A stretch of DNA of 64,000 bases from contig JANVCC010000076.1 of the NCBI GenBank assembly GCA_025345505.1, positions 7,613,577 through 7,677,576 of the forward strand. The letters are read 5' to 3'. This DNA comes from Todiramphus chloris collaris. Taxonomy: Eukaryota; Chordata; Aves; Coraciiformes; Alcedinidae. The notes beneath the pieces were generated by a model that did not search any database, had not been told where the DNA came from, and saw only the letters and a list, made by a program, of their open reading frames with translations. Position 1 is the first letter of the stretch; each line of letters starts with the position of its first letter. The position numbers were made by a program, and so were the translations under genes. This document shows, one piece after another, positions 46,401-59,970 of the stretch.

Positions 46401-49400
46401 GAGGACATCCTGCAAAGTCACCCCAGTCTTGCAGTTCTGCTATTGGGGTGCTCTGCTTTAGACTCCCTTTAATTTTCATTCCTATTCTTCAAAGACCCAC
46501 TTTCCTTATTCACAGATCTACAGGTTCAGCTCATACAATTCTTCCATGCAAAATTATCTGTATAATGCAAACTGCTATGTACAAAGTTACTTGCTTTTAT
46601 GTCCAAATACCAAAATTAATCCCTGAAGTTAGAACCTACCTTTAAAATTCAACAATAACATAAAGAACATATTTAATGTCTACAGTTAGAAACATACACA
46701 TGAAGTACAACAAAGCTGATACCTGGCACAGCAGGAATATACAGACGGTCTTTATGAAGTTATGAAAAGTTCTGCCTATTGGTGAAAACAGGGATATTTT
46801 CCTCCCTTATTGAAACAGAGAATTTACACATGCTTAACATTGGGAACCTTTTTTTACCTTGAAACATAAGCAATACGTTGACTAAGAACAAATCTCATAG
46901 TCGGCTCATTCAAACCCATGCCTTTTTTCAGTAACTCTATAAACACAATTACCTGGCAGACAGAGCAAAGAATCAGCGCTGAACATTAAATTGCAAAGAT
47001 CACTGACAATGAGAATTTGAAAAGCTAAAGGAACATTCACTGCTGTGAAATGGAAGAAAGAGAAAACAGGCATGACACCCCTAAGAAAGCCCCCAGCCTC
47101 ACAGCACTCTGGTTCTCAGTTCCAAAGACAAAAGCATCTCATCAAACATTATTTCCAGTACGCAATTTCCCCATAAGATCAAGTCAGGTGATCTGACTGA
47201 TACGAAGATACCCTCAAAGTACTTGAAATCTCACAGCTTATTCTTACATCAAGCATAGTAAACAAGTTCTTCCAACCTTCAACACAGAAACAGGCTTTTT
47301 GGAGGAGGTTTCCTCATGTGGAGAAGGATCTTTGAGTAAGATTTTTCTCAGCTTATTCTAACCAAACACCCTCAAAACGTTAGGTGCATTCAGCACCTAT
47401 CACTCTGCTGAAAATAACAACAACAACAAAAAAATAGATAAAAAAACCCCAACAGCAGCAGTCCATTAGCCTTAAGTAGCTTCTGAGGATGTTTGTGTTT
47501 CACATGGATAAATTTAATTAGTGCTGTGGGTGGCAGAGCTCCATTACTCTCCTCCTCATCCTTTGTAAAAATTATCCAACTGCAAGATGAACCCTGTTCT
47601 TTAAACAGCACTCTACATTTCTCTTTGGAAAACACAGACATATGGTCTGAGGTGCTCGTTCTAAAAAAATGGATAAAACCATAGAGAGTGAAGGCAACCT
47701 CTGTAATCGTAACTGACACGAAGTCTGGAACAAACTGTATAACCCATCAGGTACTTTGTAAATGCTATGTATGCTGCTTGTTACTACTTTAAATTTAAAA
47801 GAGTTACTGAAAGTTGAGAATATTTGTAGAGAAATAAAACTGGCCTTTTCTGGCACAAGGCTTTGCATTTTGTATCAGTGTGAAAAGTCATTGTCTACTC
47901 TATTTGCTCTCCTCTAAGCAGCTGCATTCACAGCAGAAGCATTAACTAAGCATATTCTACCCACAAAGGCAGAAAAATAAATCTATCTGTCTAGAGTAGG
48001 TACTGCTTACACTTGTATCAACACTCCGTGTGACACCTTCTATTCCTCCCATGAAAGGATTTCATACAGAACCTCCCCATCTGCTTTATATTGTTAGTGA
48101 TTCTAATTATAGATACAAAATGTAGTTCTCTATCACAGGCCACAAGGAAAAGATAGCTCTATTTCTTTGAAATTTCAGCCAGAACAACTCTGGAGTTTTT
48201 AACTGGATGTCACAAGGGCCCAAACATACTCCCATCAGCCACCTCATGCATGTCGTACATAAAAGCCAGCCTAGAGGTACAGGCACACTCCTGTCGGATC
48301 ATGCCATTGGAACAGACAGCCTAAATGTGCTCAGAAATGCTTGCGGCATCTTCTACCAGAAAAGTTAATTCTAGAAAGATTAAGAAATAGCTGCATTCAG
48401 GTGCATCTCTTACATTATTAAAAAAAAATAAGCTAAGTAGAAAGTGGGCTGACTGTTCCCCGTTCTCCTGATGGATCCCTTGTCCAGTGAAGGAACAAAA
48501 AAACCTCTTTACATGAAGGAGGAAAAGCTCTGCAGGACTTTAGCCAGAAAAGGATTTAAAGGAATAGTCAGTTGGCTCTTGCAAGGGACACACAGGAGCA
48601 CACCGTAATGAGAAATCCCTCTAATGGGATCTGGATTTAGATTTACATTTTATCAGCTCTAGAAGAAACAGTAGGATTGTTTGGGGGTTTGTCTGCTTTA
48701 CATACATGCATACACCCACACCTGGCCAAAGCCCAGTGAAGAAACACCCAAATGCCATAAATTCCATTCTATTTTCAATCTTCAACTTTTGTGTGTTTAA
48801 CATGCACGTTTTCTTGGCTATTTCAAGAAAACCCAGTTTGGTCTTCCTGAATTCACAATGTCAACCATTATTTTATCAGAACTGAATTTGCCATTAAGTG
48901 TCCCTTTCTCCTTTTCCTACTAGCATATACATCAGGCAACAAAACTAAGTGACAGAGCATCCTCAGCAAGACAAAAAGCCCCGGAACACCAATCATTCCT
49001 AATTTAATTCCCCTGGTTATTCTCAGAATAAATATTTTCTCCTACATTTGATATTACAGCGATTTTTCAATGCTGTCCCACTGTCCAAGCAGTGCTGGAA
49101 CTTGCTCCCTGGAATTTGCCATTCTTAAATAACTTTAATTGATTGGTCAGCCCAGGAGTTTAAAATTACAAGACAACTAAAAATGTCTGCTTTGAATCCT
49201 CTAGTTTGCAGGGGCTTAATCAGACTTGCCTCGAGTGCAATGTTGAATTCATTAACTGAAGTATCCAATGATGAAAGGTATCAAGACAATAACAGCTATA
49301 AGATCTCATTAAATTTATTCATTCAGCCTCAACAGTCATAATTCCATAGCTCCAACATTTCACAATTTACTTGGTTATCTCAAGAAAGTATTCTTCATCA

Positions 49401-51741
49401 TCCTGGAAAATTGACTCCAGTGATGGCACATGAAGGCATCAAGGGCTTTGCTCTACCAAAGGCAGCCACCTCCAGCAGCAGCTGCACACTTGCCCAGGGA
49501 AAAAAAAAAAAAGTTCAATCACTGTACAAATCGTATTTCCAGCCAATACTGTCCCAACTTCCCCCTATTTTCAGCTGAGACAGTTCCTGAAATGAATGCC
49601 AATATATTAAGTAGCCTTCATTTAACTGTCTTCCATGAACTCATCCAATCTACAACTGAATTTTATTATATTATTATAAGCTCATAAACCAGATGATGCT
49701 GACTAGAGACAAAGGAGACCAAAGAGCTAATCTTACAGCAACCATGCAGAGCGCTGGCCTTGGAATGTAAACGCAGATATTGGAATTGGATCTAAAACCA
49801 GTCAGTTTTAAAATGTTTAAAGATGCCTCTTTTCACCAAAGTCAGGAAAGCTTTTTTTGAACTGTCCTTGGGCCTGTACCTTCCAAACTGAAAATAGCAA
49901 CAACTGTCTCCTGGTTACTGATCATTAGTCCTCAGATGTCATAGGAGAACACACAAAAAAGGTACACAGACAAACAAAACTGCCTCAGCTCCTAGAAGAT
50001 ATGGGTAGGAAGGCAAGGTAGCTTCTTTGATGGATAAGCTATTAACATTTTGCAGACTTATTGCCTGCATGCTAATAAACACCCCCTGCTAAATCCACCA
50101 TATTTGAAAGCAACAAAGGAGGACAATACAAAGCAAGGGGGGTGGTGTGTGGGGGTGTGTGTAAAAAAAAAAAAAAAAAAAATAAAAAGAAAAATCACAC
50201 CTTTCAAGAACACTTGTACATAGTCTGAAAACTTTTTTTGACAAAGCAAATTTCATCCTTTTCATAAAAATGAGGACTCCCCCAGGAGACAACACACAAG
50301 TCTTCTTCTAATTCCACATGGAGTAAAGAACATATCCTGTAAGAATACACTATACTACTGGTTTACCTGGATTCCGCAGTCCTTCCCCCTCTGCTTTCCA
50401 CTCCCCCTCCATAATGTAGAATGGCAAATACATTACATAGGGTTACGCTGATTTATTCAACCTCAAAAGAGGGATCCAACATGAAGGGAAGTAGCACTGA
50501 CCAATGGCAGAACCTGCTAGGCTAGCTGCTAAGTGCCCAGTGGCAATAATTTATAGGAGGCCCAGTCCCACTGCTGAAGACCTGTGCCATCTCCTCACCA
50601 TCATCCAGTTTCTTTGCCTTAAGGAGAAATCAGAAAAGGTCCAAGAAGTTTCTAAATAGGTTTTCTATAAATAATGAATCTTCAGTGTGATACAGTGATT
50701 TGAAAATCTCAAAGCTGTTTTACAGTCTGTGCAAATAAAATGTTACATTAAGACCAAAGACACATAAAAACACTCTTCTTCACATATATATTCATATATA
50801 TAATGTACATAGTGTACTGCTCAATAAAGTAATATTCCGGGTAAATCTCATGTGCTAGTTGAGTGAATTAAAAAAAGAGTTAGAAAAATTCAATCACAGG
50901 GATGAGAGGAAGAAAACCAGTCAATGAATGCCCTTGTTTCTGATCAGTTAGCTGTTAGGTCATGGTTGACTCTACTTCTAAGGTTCAGTGTTCTTCACTC
51001 ATAAGATCAACATAAAAGACACAGGCTGACCTAAATCAAGGTTTTTCTGATGCAGTACTTCAGTTGTGCATCTTCACATTGTCATTTCACAGCATGTGGA
51101 AAAGCTGAATGCTGACCCCGTTGGCTTTTCATGTGTAATGTTGTCTTCAAAATGCTGTCTTTAAAATGCTGGCTTTATTATATTTTCATTTCAGCATTAT
51201 CAGAGTAGCTTTCCTACAGCTATGGGATCTCCCTACATTTTTAATATGAGCTATTCATCAGCACTTTTATAATTAGGCAAAGTGTTCCAAGAAGCTAATA
51301 AGAGCAGAGCTGATACATCATCACGTATCTTGATCTGACATTACACAACAGAGCATCATTAAGAAAAGAGCACAAGATAGGAAGAAAAAGATCAAAGTGA
51401 CAATAGCAAGATAATTCTCAAAGACAGCAATGTTCACTCAAAACTCTTCTCAATCGTTAACTTTTTTCTTTAGCCTTCCTTCTATTGAGTAAGCAGCAGA
51501 AACAAGTTTTTAGAAACGCATGGTTGTGATAAATGAATTTGGAATCAAGTTTTAAGTTTCAGGGTGTGCTAGGCAGGACACAGTGAGTCACTGCAGCACA
51601 GCAAAAGCAGAGAAAAAAAACGGTAAGATGAAATCAGAGCTGGACTAGGACAGGGAAGAGAGAATAAGAAGAGTTTGAATTCATTCTAGTGATAGAATTA
51701 CTGAGCTAGACACATAACTTGATCTTTACTGCACTATAGTC
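43405..51741. other. Long AT-rich non-coding stretch
   Basis: No gene or interspersed repeat recognised in over 8 kb. Simple sequence: A/C-rich at 44089-44122 and 47411-47458; G/T-rich then A20 at 50140-50182. The block 49000-49400 has the look of a conserved non-coding element. Confidence 0.45.
50163..50182 (+). repeat. Poly-A run (A20)
   Basis: Follows a G/GT-rich segment 'ggggtggtgtgtgggggtgt'. A simple-sequence pair, not tied to a recognised retroposon. Confidence 0.9.
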
Positions 51742-51957
51742 CAGAAATTTCTATGCCAAGCTGAACTGTACCAGACAGAAACTGCCCAGAGAGGTGGTCG
51801 ATGCCCCATCCCTGGAAACATTCCAGGTGAGGTCGGCCAGGGCTCCGAGCAACCTGCTCTAGTTGCAGATATTCTTGCTCCCTGCAGGGGGGTTGGACTA
51901 GATGACCTTGAAAGGTCTCTTCCAATCCCAACCATTCCGTGATTCTATGATTCTATA
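51742..51957 (+). mobile_element. CR1 LINE 3' end
   Basis: 'gcccagagaggtggtcgatg', 'ccattccaggtgag'-like block, 'gagcaacctgctctagttgc', 'ggactagatgaccttgaaag' and the terminal octamers 'gattctatgattctat'. 5'-truncated. Same subfamily as 18505 and 33262. Confidence 0.93.
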
Positions 51958-53960
51958 TCTAAAAGAAAATTATAACTTATGGAAATTGTACGGTTTACTG
52001 CCAGAGGGGCATTATGGGAACAAGAGAAGTTAATGATCAGAATTAGAGAGTTGTATTTACAAGTTTTGTCGTGGTCTTAATGCACTGGTCTGGAAATAGG
52101 CTAAAAGGCCTCCATAAAGGAGTAAAATTTAAACCTCCAATGTTGTAGAACATTAAAGAATTGACTGAATAGGATGTGGACTGTGCCCTCCTTTAACTCA
52201 TAGGGTCTTAAGCAGAAACCAGATAGTAAATCTGCTAGCATTACACACACTGTCCCCTCTGCTTTGCTACCTTCATTCATCTCACTGCTCCCTAAATTAT
52301 AAGAGATGCAGACAACATATAAATATTCAAGTCAGATCTGGAAACAGACGATGCAGCTTTCCTTCACAGTTAGGAAAGGATTAAATGTGAAATAGTGCTA
52401 CAGACAAGTTATGAAAATGATACACATGACTTGCCAGTGAAGACTAAAATGAAGAATGGTGTGTTTAAATCCTGGAAATGAACTGCATGACTTGTACAGA
52501 AACAGAAAAGGAGAAAAACACTTCAATATATACCCTTAAAAATCCTATGCTTAGTGGTCTCTTCTCCCACAGGGAAGGTAAATACTTCTAGTAAGCTTAA
52601 CTGCTGTTAAACACTTCACAGGATCAGATTCTAGGAAGTAACAAATTCCTGTGTGGCAAGACAGCTGGAAATATATACAGTCTTCTGTAGAATAACAATG
52701 AACAATGTCAAGAAGTCTGGTTATGTATATTAACAACTACCATTAAGCTGTGATAAACCAAACAGCGAATATATACCTGACTGTTGGAAGTGCTGCCAGG
52801 AGGCATATAGTGTTAGAGGGGAGGACATAGTCAAAAAAATCTAACATCTTCATCTTTTCAATGGAAGTCTCATTTATGCAGATACTTAAAATGGAAATAT
52901 AGGGAAAATGTAGTGATCAGAAATCAGTGTTTTCACATTAATCACACTAATCAATTCTAAAATTCCAAATATAAAGCCTTTCCTCTAGCCTAGCCTGAGA
53001 ATTGGAAGGAAGCCTCATTCAAATCATAACTAGTTACTGCCCACTCTAAACAAAAGTCAGATTGAGTTGCCTAAACTTAACTTTTCTTAAGAACTCTTAG
53101 TCTGCACACCAGAACTTCAGATTTTCAAGCTCCTCTTTGGTTCTCTACCCCACACTAATGACCACCATTCACACAGTGCACACCATTGCTGACTGGTTTA
53201 GTCAGTTTCGATGGCTAATTCTAAAAATATTTTGTTTGAGAATTATTTCTGTTTGTTAGCTGGGTTGGATTTTTTTAAGTACAGCAAAAAAGCATTATAA
53301 AACTAGGCTAAAGAAAGCATTCTAGATATTTTCCATCAAGTTATTACATAGGTTTTGTAAATTTACCATCAATCCTGTTAGAAGAGTAATCAAACCCAAA
53401 ACTGCCAAAAGAACATTGCATCACCTAAGCCAAACCAAAAAAAACCTGTTCTTGATGCAAAGATTTGATTAAACACATTTAGATGCACTGTACAATGGTG
53501 AGAGTCAGCCACACTAACATCTGGAAACTAAATCATGAGAGAAGCAGCCTTGTGCCTGGCTTAGCCAAACTTCCTATATCATTCTTGGCACCCTATCAAA
53601 TATAATCACTTTCATTGAGAAATAGATACAAAAACTCAAATCTCTGTTCCAGGGCTAACAACTTGTTAGAGCCTTACAGAGTAAGAAGTATTGTGCCTAA
53701 CAAGGCATTTCACACTGGTCCTTCTCCCTCTAAAGGAGAGGAGTGCTTGACAGAAATCTTGAGAAACAAAACCTCAAAAGAAGTTTTCTGACTTCCTTAT
53801 CCTACCTCCCATCATTAAGACAGCAACTAATAGCCACTCAGAAAACTTTCAGAAATAAGTTTACACTCAAACATTTACTTTCATTCTGTAGTTTAAGGCA
53901 CTGCTAAAATAACTACTGCCACTTGTTGTATGCAGTCTGGTTTTGTTGAGAATTTGGGGG
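51958..53960. other. AT-rich non-coding stretch
   Basis: No gene or repeat recognised. Confidence 0.5.
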
Positions 53961-54044
53961 TTTTTTTATCTAATGAATACCAAGTGTTCTCCCTTCCCTG
54001 TCAGCCCTATTGAGGTGTTAAGCATTCCTGTTCCCTTTCTCTCA

Positions 54045-54652
54045 GTTCCATTGCTCAACAGACCGTTCTTCACTTCTTGCCTCATACAGTTCATATGATT
54101 TCCAGACTGCTTCCTTCTTGCGATGACTGTTCCAAGCCTTTAGCTGGTGGCTTACAAGATAACATACCTTGTAACTGAAACAACTCTGCAGCAAGAAAGC
54201 TTTTTAGAAGTAATACCAAAAGCACAGTGGGCCATACATTTCCTATAGGCAGGGTCTCTTCTACCAGCATATTTTAGTCTGTGTTACAAAACCAAGTTTG
54301 AGATCTGTGGGTTCTTCCCCACGAGTCTTGTCAGCGCTAAGTGCATGCTCCACGAGACCAGCAGTTGCTACAACATCCCCCTCTATAAAAGGGCTTTTCT
54401 CACGGTTTTCATGAGAAAACCAGTTGTCATAAACCTTGACAACTGTATACCGGGACTCGACTGCTTCAACATGCAGTAGCCCGTCTGCATGTTCTGTTAC
54501 TCCTCAGTTACGCTGTGTTCTTTACGCATTAACTGTATGTTTTCTGGGTTTTCATCTAGCTTCACAACCATAGGTATGCACAAGTCTTTTAATATATTTT
54601 TCCTGGATAAAATACATGCAAACCTTTTATTCACTGTACAAAAGCTATTCAG
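54045..54652 (-). pseudogene. Unidentified decayed or split protein-coding sequence
   Basis: Three minus-strand open segments follow one another: 54652-54500 (51 codons, includes LDENPENIQLMRKEH), 54503-54264 (80 codons, includes VYDNWFSHENREKSPF and ADKTRGEEPTD) and 54203-54045 (53 codons, ends in a charged SYELYEARSEER helix-like tail). The first two overlap and are offset by what looks like one lost base near 54500. Segments two and three share a frame across about 100 bp of stops that ends in a good acceptor (cttgctgcag at 54186), so that gap may be a short intron with a weak donor (gtaaca at 54287). About half of 67 codons in segment two begin with G, unlike surrounding DNA, and CpG is elevated. 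I cannot name the family. It may be a retrocopy, a dying gene, a domesticated element, or a real gene with one base error. Confidence 0.45.
54395..54493. repeat. Three consecutive perfect inverted repeats
   Basis: TTTTCTCA/TGAGAAAA (54395-54402, 54412-54419), CAGTTGTCA/TGACAACTG (54421-54429, 54437-54445) and AACATGCAG/CTGCATGTT (54468-54476, 54485-54493). Stems are 8, 9 and 9 bp and loops 9, 7 and 8. All lie within the second open segment of the coding-like stretch. Confidence 0.85.
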
Positions 54653-54659
54653 TTACTTT

Positions 54660-55519
54660 ACTAAGTCCTGCTAAGCAATTTCACTAAGGACCCCTTAGAA
54701 AGGAACAACAAACCAGCTCTACACATCCTGGTGTTGATATAGCATCTTTACAACCAGTAACACAAGAAATGAAGTTTACCTGTACCCTAAGATGACAGGA
54801 AGATAATGATACGGGCTGTCACACAGGAATCAGACATCTGAGAAATCAGTAAGGTCTAGCAACAAGTTTACTTCTGGTCTAGACTGAACTCCAGCATTTG
54901 AATAATCCCACGAGTGCTCAGTGAGTTTATATTTCTGAAATACACTACCACAACAACCTCTCAGTGCAGTAAAACCAATGGGAAATACAAAGTGTCTCAG
55001 AAATAGGTATTAGCAGAATGAAATACACTCTTCGATTAAAAACAATTTATAACAGCCACAAAAAAAAAGTTCTTTAAATCTTTATGTGTTATCCTCCCAT
55101 TCCTGGGAGTTTAAAACCTAGCTTAAAAGCTTATAGCTTTGTCATCATTATATTTAGATTAGTAGCGGAGTTTGTTTTGTTCTTCGTAGCAGATGTTATT
55201 CCAAGAACAAAACAAACAAGGACAGTGACACCCACCCCAGGCATTTCTTGTTTGTGCCAAACAAGGAAAATTCCACAGTCTTCCTGCTCACTTTTTATTT
55301 TACTCCCCTCTCACGAATGCAGGGATACCAACAGCTACGTAAGTCTTGGGTGAACTGCCAGCTGCCTGATTCAAACCTGCCTTGCCTTAGGGTCAGCAAG
55401 GAGAAAACAGCAAAACAACAAAGTTACACTTGCCCTGGCAGCTGCTCATCCAAATCACATGAGATGTGCTTTAGGGAAGGTCATGCTGACTTCAGCCATG
55501 CAGATCCATTGCATTTGAT
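54660..55519. other. Non-coding stretch
   Basis: Another short minus-strand open segment (about 54815-54680) could belong to the coding-like stretch to its left but is too short to judge. The plus frames at 55084-55547 have no recognised motif. Confidence 0.4.
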
Positions 55520-55772
55520 AGGACAAGGAGTAATGGCTTCAGAATGAAAGAGGGTAGATTTACATTAGAAATTAGGAAGAAGTCATTCACTTTGAGCATG
55601 GTGAGACACTCCTTGCCCAGGAAAGGTGTGGATGCTCCATCACTGGACGTGTTCAAGACCAGGTTGGATGGGGCTTTGAGAGACCTGGTCTAGTGAGAGG
55701 TGTCCCTGCCCATGGCAGGGGGTTGAAACTGGATGATCTTTAAGGTCCATTCCAACCCAAACCATTCTGATT
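55520..55772 (+). mobile_element. CR1 LINE 3' fragment
   Basis: 'gacaaggagtaatggcttca', 'gatgctccatcactggacg', 'ttcaagaccaggttggatgg', 'aactggatgatctttaaggt' and 'ccattccaacccaaaccatt'. Terminal octamers are reduced to 'ctgattt'. Confidence 0.93.
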
Positions 55773-58700
55773 TCACATCAGCAATAGCTCAGTCACAGGG
55801 GTCATCCTTCCCTTCCACTAGAACAATCGCAGTGATCTGCACAGAGAAAGAGATGTAATTACAAAACCAAGTTAAAGTTATAAGCCTGACAGTATTTACA
55901 GCCCTATCACTGTAGCCTGCTTTCCCACTTGGGACAAGTCACAAATTTATCTGTCCAGGCAATGAAATATTTGAGGCAGCTAGTTCTTTTCCCACACCTG
56001 GTAGCGTAATTCCTGTTGTAAAAAGCCCTGGATTTTTGTTAACTAGTCATAGTTTAATAACACAAATGAGAGTAGACAGAAACCCCATTCAACAAACAGA
56101 GCACTTATTAAGGAAAGTCACACAAGGCCTACTTTGGTCACGTGGAAAAACAATAAAACTATGTGCATGTTTTTGGAAAAAAAAGTACTCAAAAAAAAAA
56201 AAAAACCAAAAAAAAAAAGCCCAAAACAAAACCCAACAAGCCACCCACAAGCAGAAGATACATTCACATTGGAAGTATGAAGATTAGATCCAAAGAACTA
56301 TTGACAGACTCAGTCACTTTTAATATCAGTACTTTTTTTCATGTAATATATTTTGTAAAACACTTCTGCGATGAATCATATGAATGTTATCACCTAACAC
56401 ACCTCTCCTCCACCTTTTTTAATAGTAGAGGCTAGACAGCTTTTCAGTTTTAATTTGCTTGTGTGTGTTAAGGGCAACCAAATACAACACAGAAAAGCTC
56501 AACATGATCCATGGGTATTTATTTATGCTGGTCCATACTCTGTGATTTATTCTACTAAAATTATTACAGCACAGAAGAGACTTAATGTTGAGAAGTGAGC
56601 TGGTATGTCATTGTGTACTAATTTTAAAAGGGTTTTTAAGATGGTGCATACCTTGTTCAAGACGTTTATATTTGAATCTTCTACAAGAGAGGCACAGAAC
56701 TGAACATCTTCAAGGGGGTTGTTTTGAAGCTGTTGCACTTGGGAGACACAGGCCGGGGGAGGGTGTCTCCCCCCCCAGTTTTTAATGAGATGAAATCTCA
56801 TGAGATAGGTTTAATTTTCTGGTCACAAACTACTACTGGTTTCAAAACCAGCTCTTTTGGAGATTTAGATGAATGATTTCACTTCTTTGATTCAGTCTTC
56901 CTGTATGTAAAGCAGGGATGAAAATGAACATCAGCTTCTTAGGAGGATTCTGTAACCAGCACACATTTGCAAAGCACTATGAAGATGAAGAGCATAATTA
57001 CCTAATTACTATGTATTATGATGCTAAGAAATATTCCTAGCTGAATGCCACCTAAAATACCACAGCTTCTGTGATTTTAAGAACTATTAAGAACTATTAA
57101 TAGGGAATGAGTTGTCAAACAGTTACCTGGAACTTGAAAACACAAGACTAGCTGCTTTATCGTCCCTCTTCTACTTCTTACAGTCTTACATTCTACTTTT
57201 CCAACCTGATTTCTAAGCACTTGGCCAGGGGAACTACTGCCAGGATGAGAGGCTTGTTTCTAACACTGATCAGCCAAGATAAGAAAACGTTAAGTCTGGT
57301 GACTGCTGTGGGATCACACAGAAATGACATTTTAGCTCTTGTACACTAGTAAAGGTGGGAAGACTTTTGAACTCTTCCTGGAAAGTTAGCTTTTGGCTAA
57401 CTTGGAATGTGTTTCTATATTTATATTCTATATTTATACACCAGAAATAGTAAGATATTTATTTTTGTTTGGAAAGATGAGAAAGAATTTTACTTGTGCG
57501 ACATACTACTGATTTGAGAGTCTCTGTCATATACAAATCATCGGTTAAATATCTTTTGAAAATAATATTAAAACAGAAGACCACTCTAACCTTCCATAAA
57601 CAGTATTAAACAGTTCATCTGCAAGCAGATGTGACACCTGAAGCGACTATTATAGTGAAATGGTTTCTGCACCACTAAGAACAGTGGTCAAACTTCAGAT
57701 GAGAAATTTATGTTCTTGCTTCCTAGAAGACTGTCACATAAAAGTCATCCCACTGCTATGTTCCAAGTCCTGTCCAGATAACCCAAAGAAAATGAAGTCA
57801 CTCTCAATTTCTCTGTCAAGATCAATTTTGATAAAACTTGACCACAGGCAGTGTAAAACCTGTTGGTTCTATCCCTGGTCAGCTTCTCACAGCCTTCCAA
57901 CAACTCTGGTGAAAATAAACTCAATTTCTTTTTTGCAACATCAGTGCTACAACCACTGGCTTCAGAGTCCATACTGAATAGCCAAAGGTTGCCTAGAGTT
58001 TTCCATTATTATATTTATATAGTAATTACTATAACATTGATTTCATCTTTGTGAGAAAATCCAGTAAACAAACAATTTAGAAATTAAATGAAATGAAGAA
58101 TACACGTCCCAAGAACAAACTGGAATGCTGGAGGTTCAAAGAGGTCAGAAGTGTTTGTCCTTTGGCTTTTAACAAGAGTAACTACACTTGTAATTTCCCC
58201 ATCATTTGATATCCAAAAAAGCCAATCAACGAAGGGTTTCTCCTCAAGGAGAACTGCTGCTCTGCTGAGCAAATGAAGCAAATCCAAGCTTCAAGATGCA
58301 TTTTTTAGGCTGCAGAGCAAGGGCAGCTCACACCCTCCCGCCTCCTTGCAGACAGGGAGAGGCATGGGAGGTTGACGTTACAGATAAATCCTAAGATTTT
58401 ATTTAACTAAAAATTAAAGCCATCAGATTCTGTTTGCAAACTGAAAGCGTCTTGTTAAAAAGCGCAACACGTCCACGGCTTGAAAACATTTTCTTTTATT
58501 TGCAACGAGAAGTCAAGTTATCTCAGATTCCCTTCTGCTGAATGAACCAAGTCATTAAACTGGCATGTGCATCGAAAGCCTTTTCACAGGGCTTTCTGTC
58601 AGGCCTTTCAGACAAGAGCAAAATGAATGAGGGCCAGCTTACAAATGATGCATTGTCAAATGTATGTGGGAGCAAACAGCCACCATTGTGAGTGCAGGTG

Positions 58701-59970
58701 GGAATGAAAAATGAATAGACAAGGAAGCTTGTGGAGAGGGAGAATCTCATTATTGATGGACTATGTGCATGTCTTTAATGAAGTTTACCCAATAAAAGAT
58801 GGATTTTCCCCTGATCCTCCTCTTTAAAAATTAATCACATTGAAAAATACACAATGGTGAAAGATCTCAAAGATTGTATATGCTTCTCTTTTGCCATTAC
58901 ACTACTAAGAAAGATCTAGAAAGACTCTTCCTTCATGAATCTCCAAGCATTCAAGTATCTCAAAACTCCATCTCTTCCAGAAATACCCTCACGGCCTTTC
59001 ATTCACATGAAACTGAGGTATAAGTCACCAACAGCATGCAAGAAGAATGACTAAAAACAGAATATTTTTCAGCTCCAGTCCTTTCGCTAAAGAATTACAC
59101 ATTAGTCTTCATTTTATCTTCTCTAAAGCAGGATGCAGCAATGCACCCTAATGCCAAGAGTTTAAACAAAAACAAAACCAGAAGCAACAGATGCTTCAGT
59201 GATGCTGCACAGAAAATATTATCTCCCTGTGACAATCTTCTACTCTGTAAACAGTCTCAGATAGTCTTCTGCCATATTCTGCACAGCTGCTTCATCAGTT
59301 TTCTCCCCTGTTGTCTGGTGGCAGCTTTTATCCACATTTTCCTCACTGAAAAGGCACTTCAAGTCTCATTTGAAAACATTTCTTTGCCATTCTGTTGTCT
59401 TCCTCTTGTTTTTGTTCTGCAATAGAACATGCTTAAGCAGTATTCTTGCAATGTCGTTTTTGTACCATCTACTCTTACAGTGTCCCACCATTTAATTTTG
59501 CAAGCCTCTGTATGTTACTATTTACAATGAAAATGCTTAATTACACTAATTTTCAACTTACAAGCTCTATCTCCCTTTCCCAAGAATATCACTACCTTCA
59601 CTTGATTCTGAGACACTTGTTTTACTCCTCAGAGTCCATGTCACCAGAGATCTTAACTACTCCTTCCAGGTTAATAACATTAAACAGTGTGGGATCAGGA
59701 CCTGATTCCCAATGATCTGTAGCAGAAATAAATATGCAATAACCTTTAGAGATGATTGTACCTTTCTAATGCAGTCAACGTGCACAATGGCACAATGTGA
59801 TTTTTTTTTAATCATTATTCTAAGATATAATAAAAGCACTATCCTAAAATGCCTTACAAAAGTCTAAGAACATGTTTCTGCCATGTAATACACATAACAC
59901 CAAGTCACCTGAGCTACTGCCAGCTTAGCACCAAAAGAACCATCATTGCTGCATCAACACACTGAGACAA
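55773..59970. other. AT-rich non-coding stretch
   Basis: A-rich simple sequence (A runs broken by CC) at 56188-56250. 58490-58810 looks like a conserved non-coding block. The plus frame at 57660-57977 has no recognised motif. No gene called. Confidence 0.45.

Noticed and set aside
54384..54390. Consensus TATA box (TATAAAA) on the plus strand
   Set aside because: It lies inside the minus-strand coding-like stretch and no plus-strand gene follows. A chance match is likely.
54489..54674. 61-codon plus-strand ORF
   Set aside because: Opposite-strand shadow of the coding-like stretch at 54045-54652.
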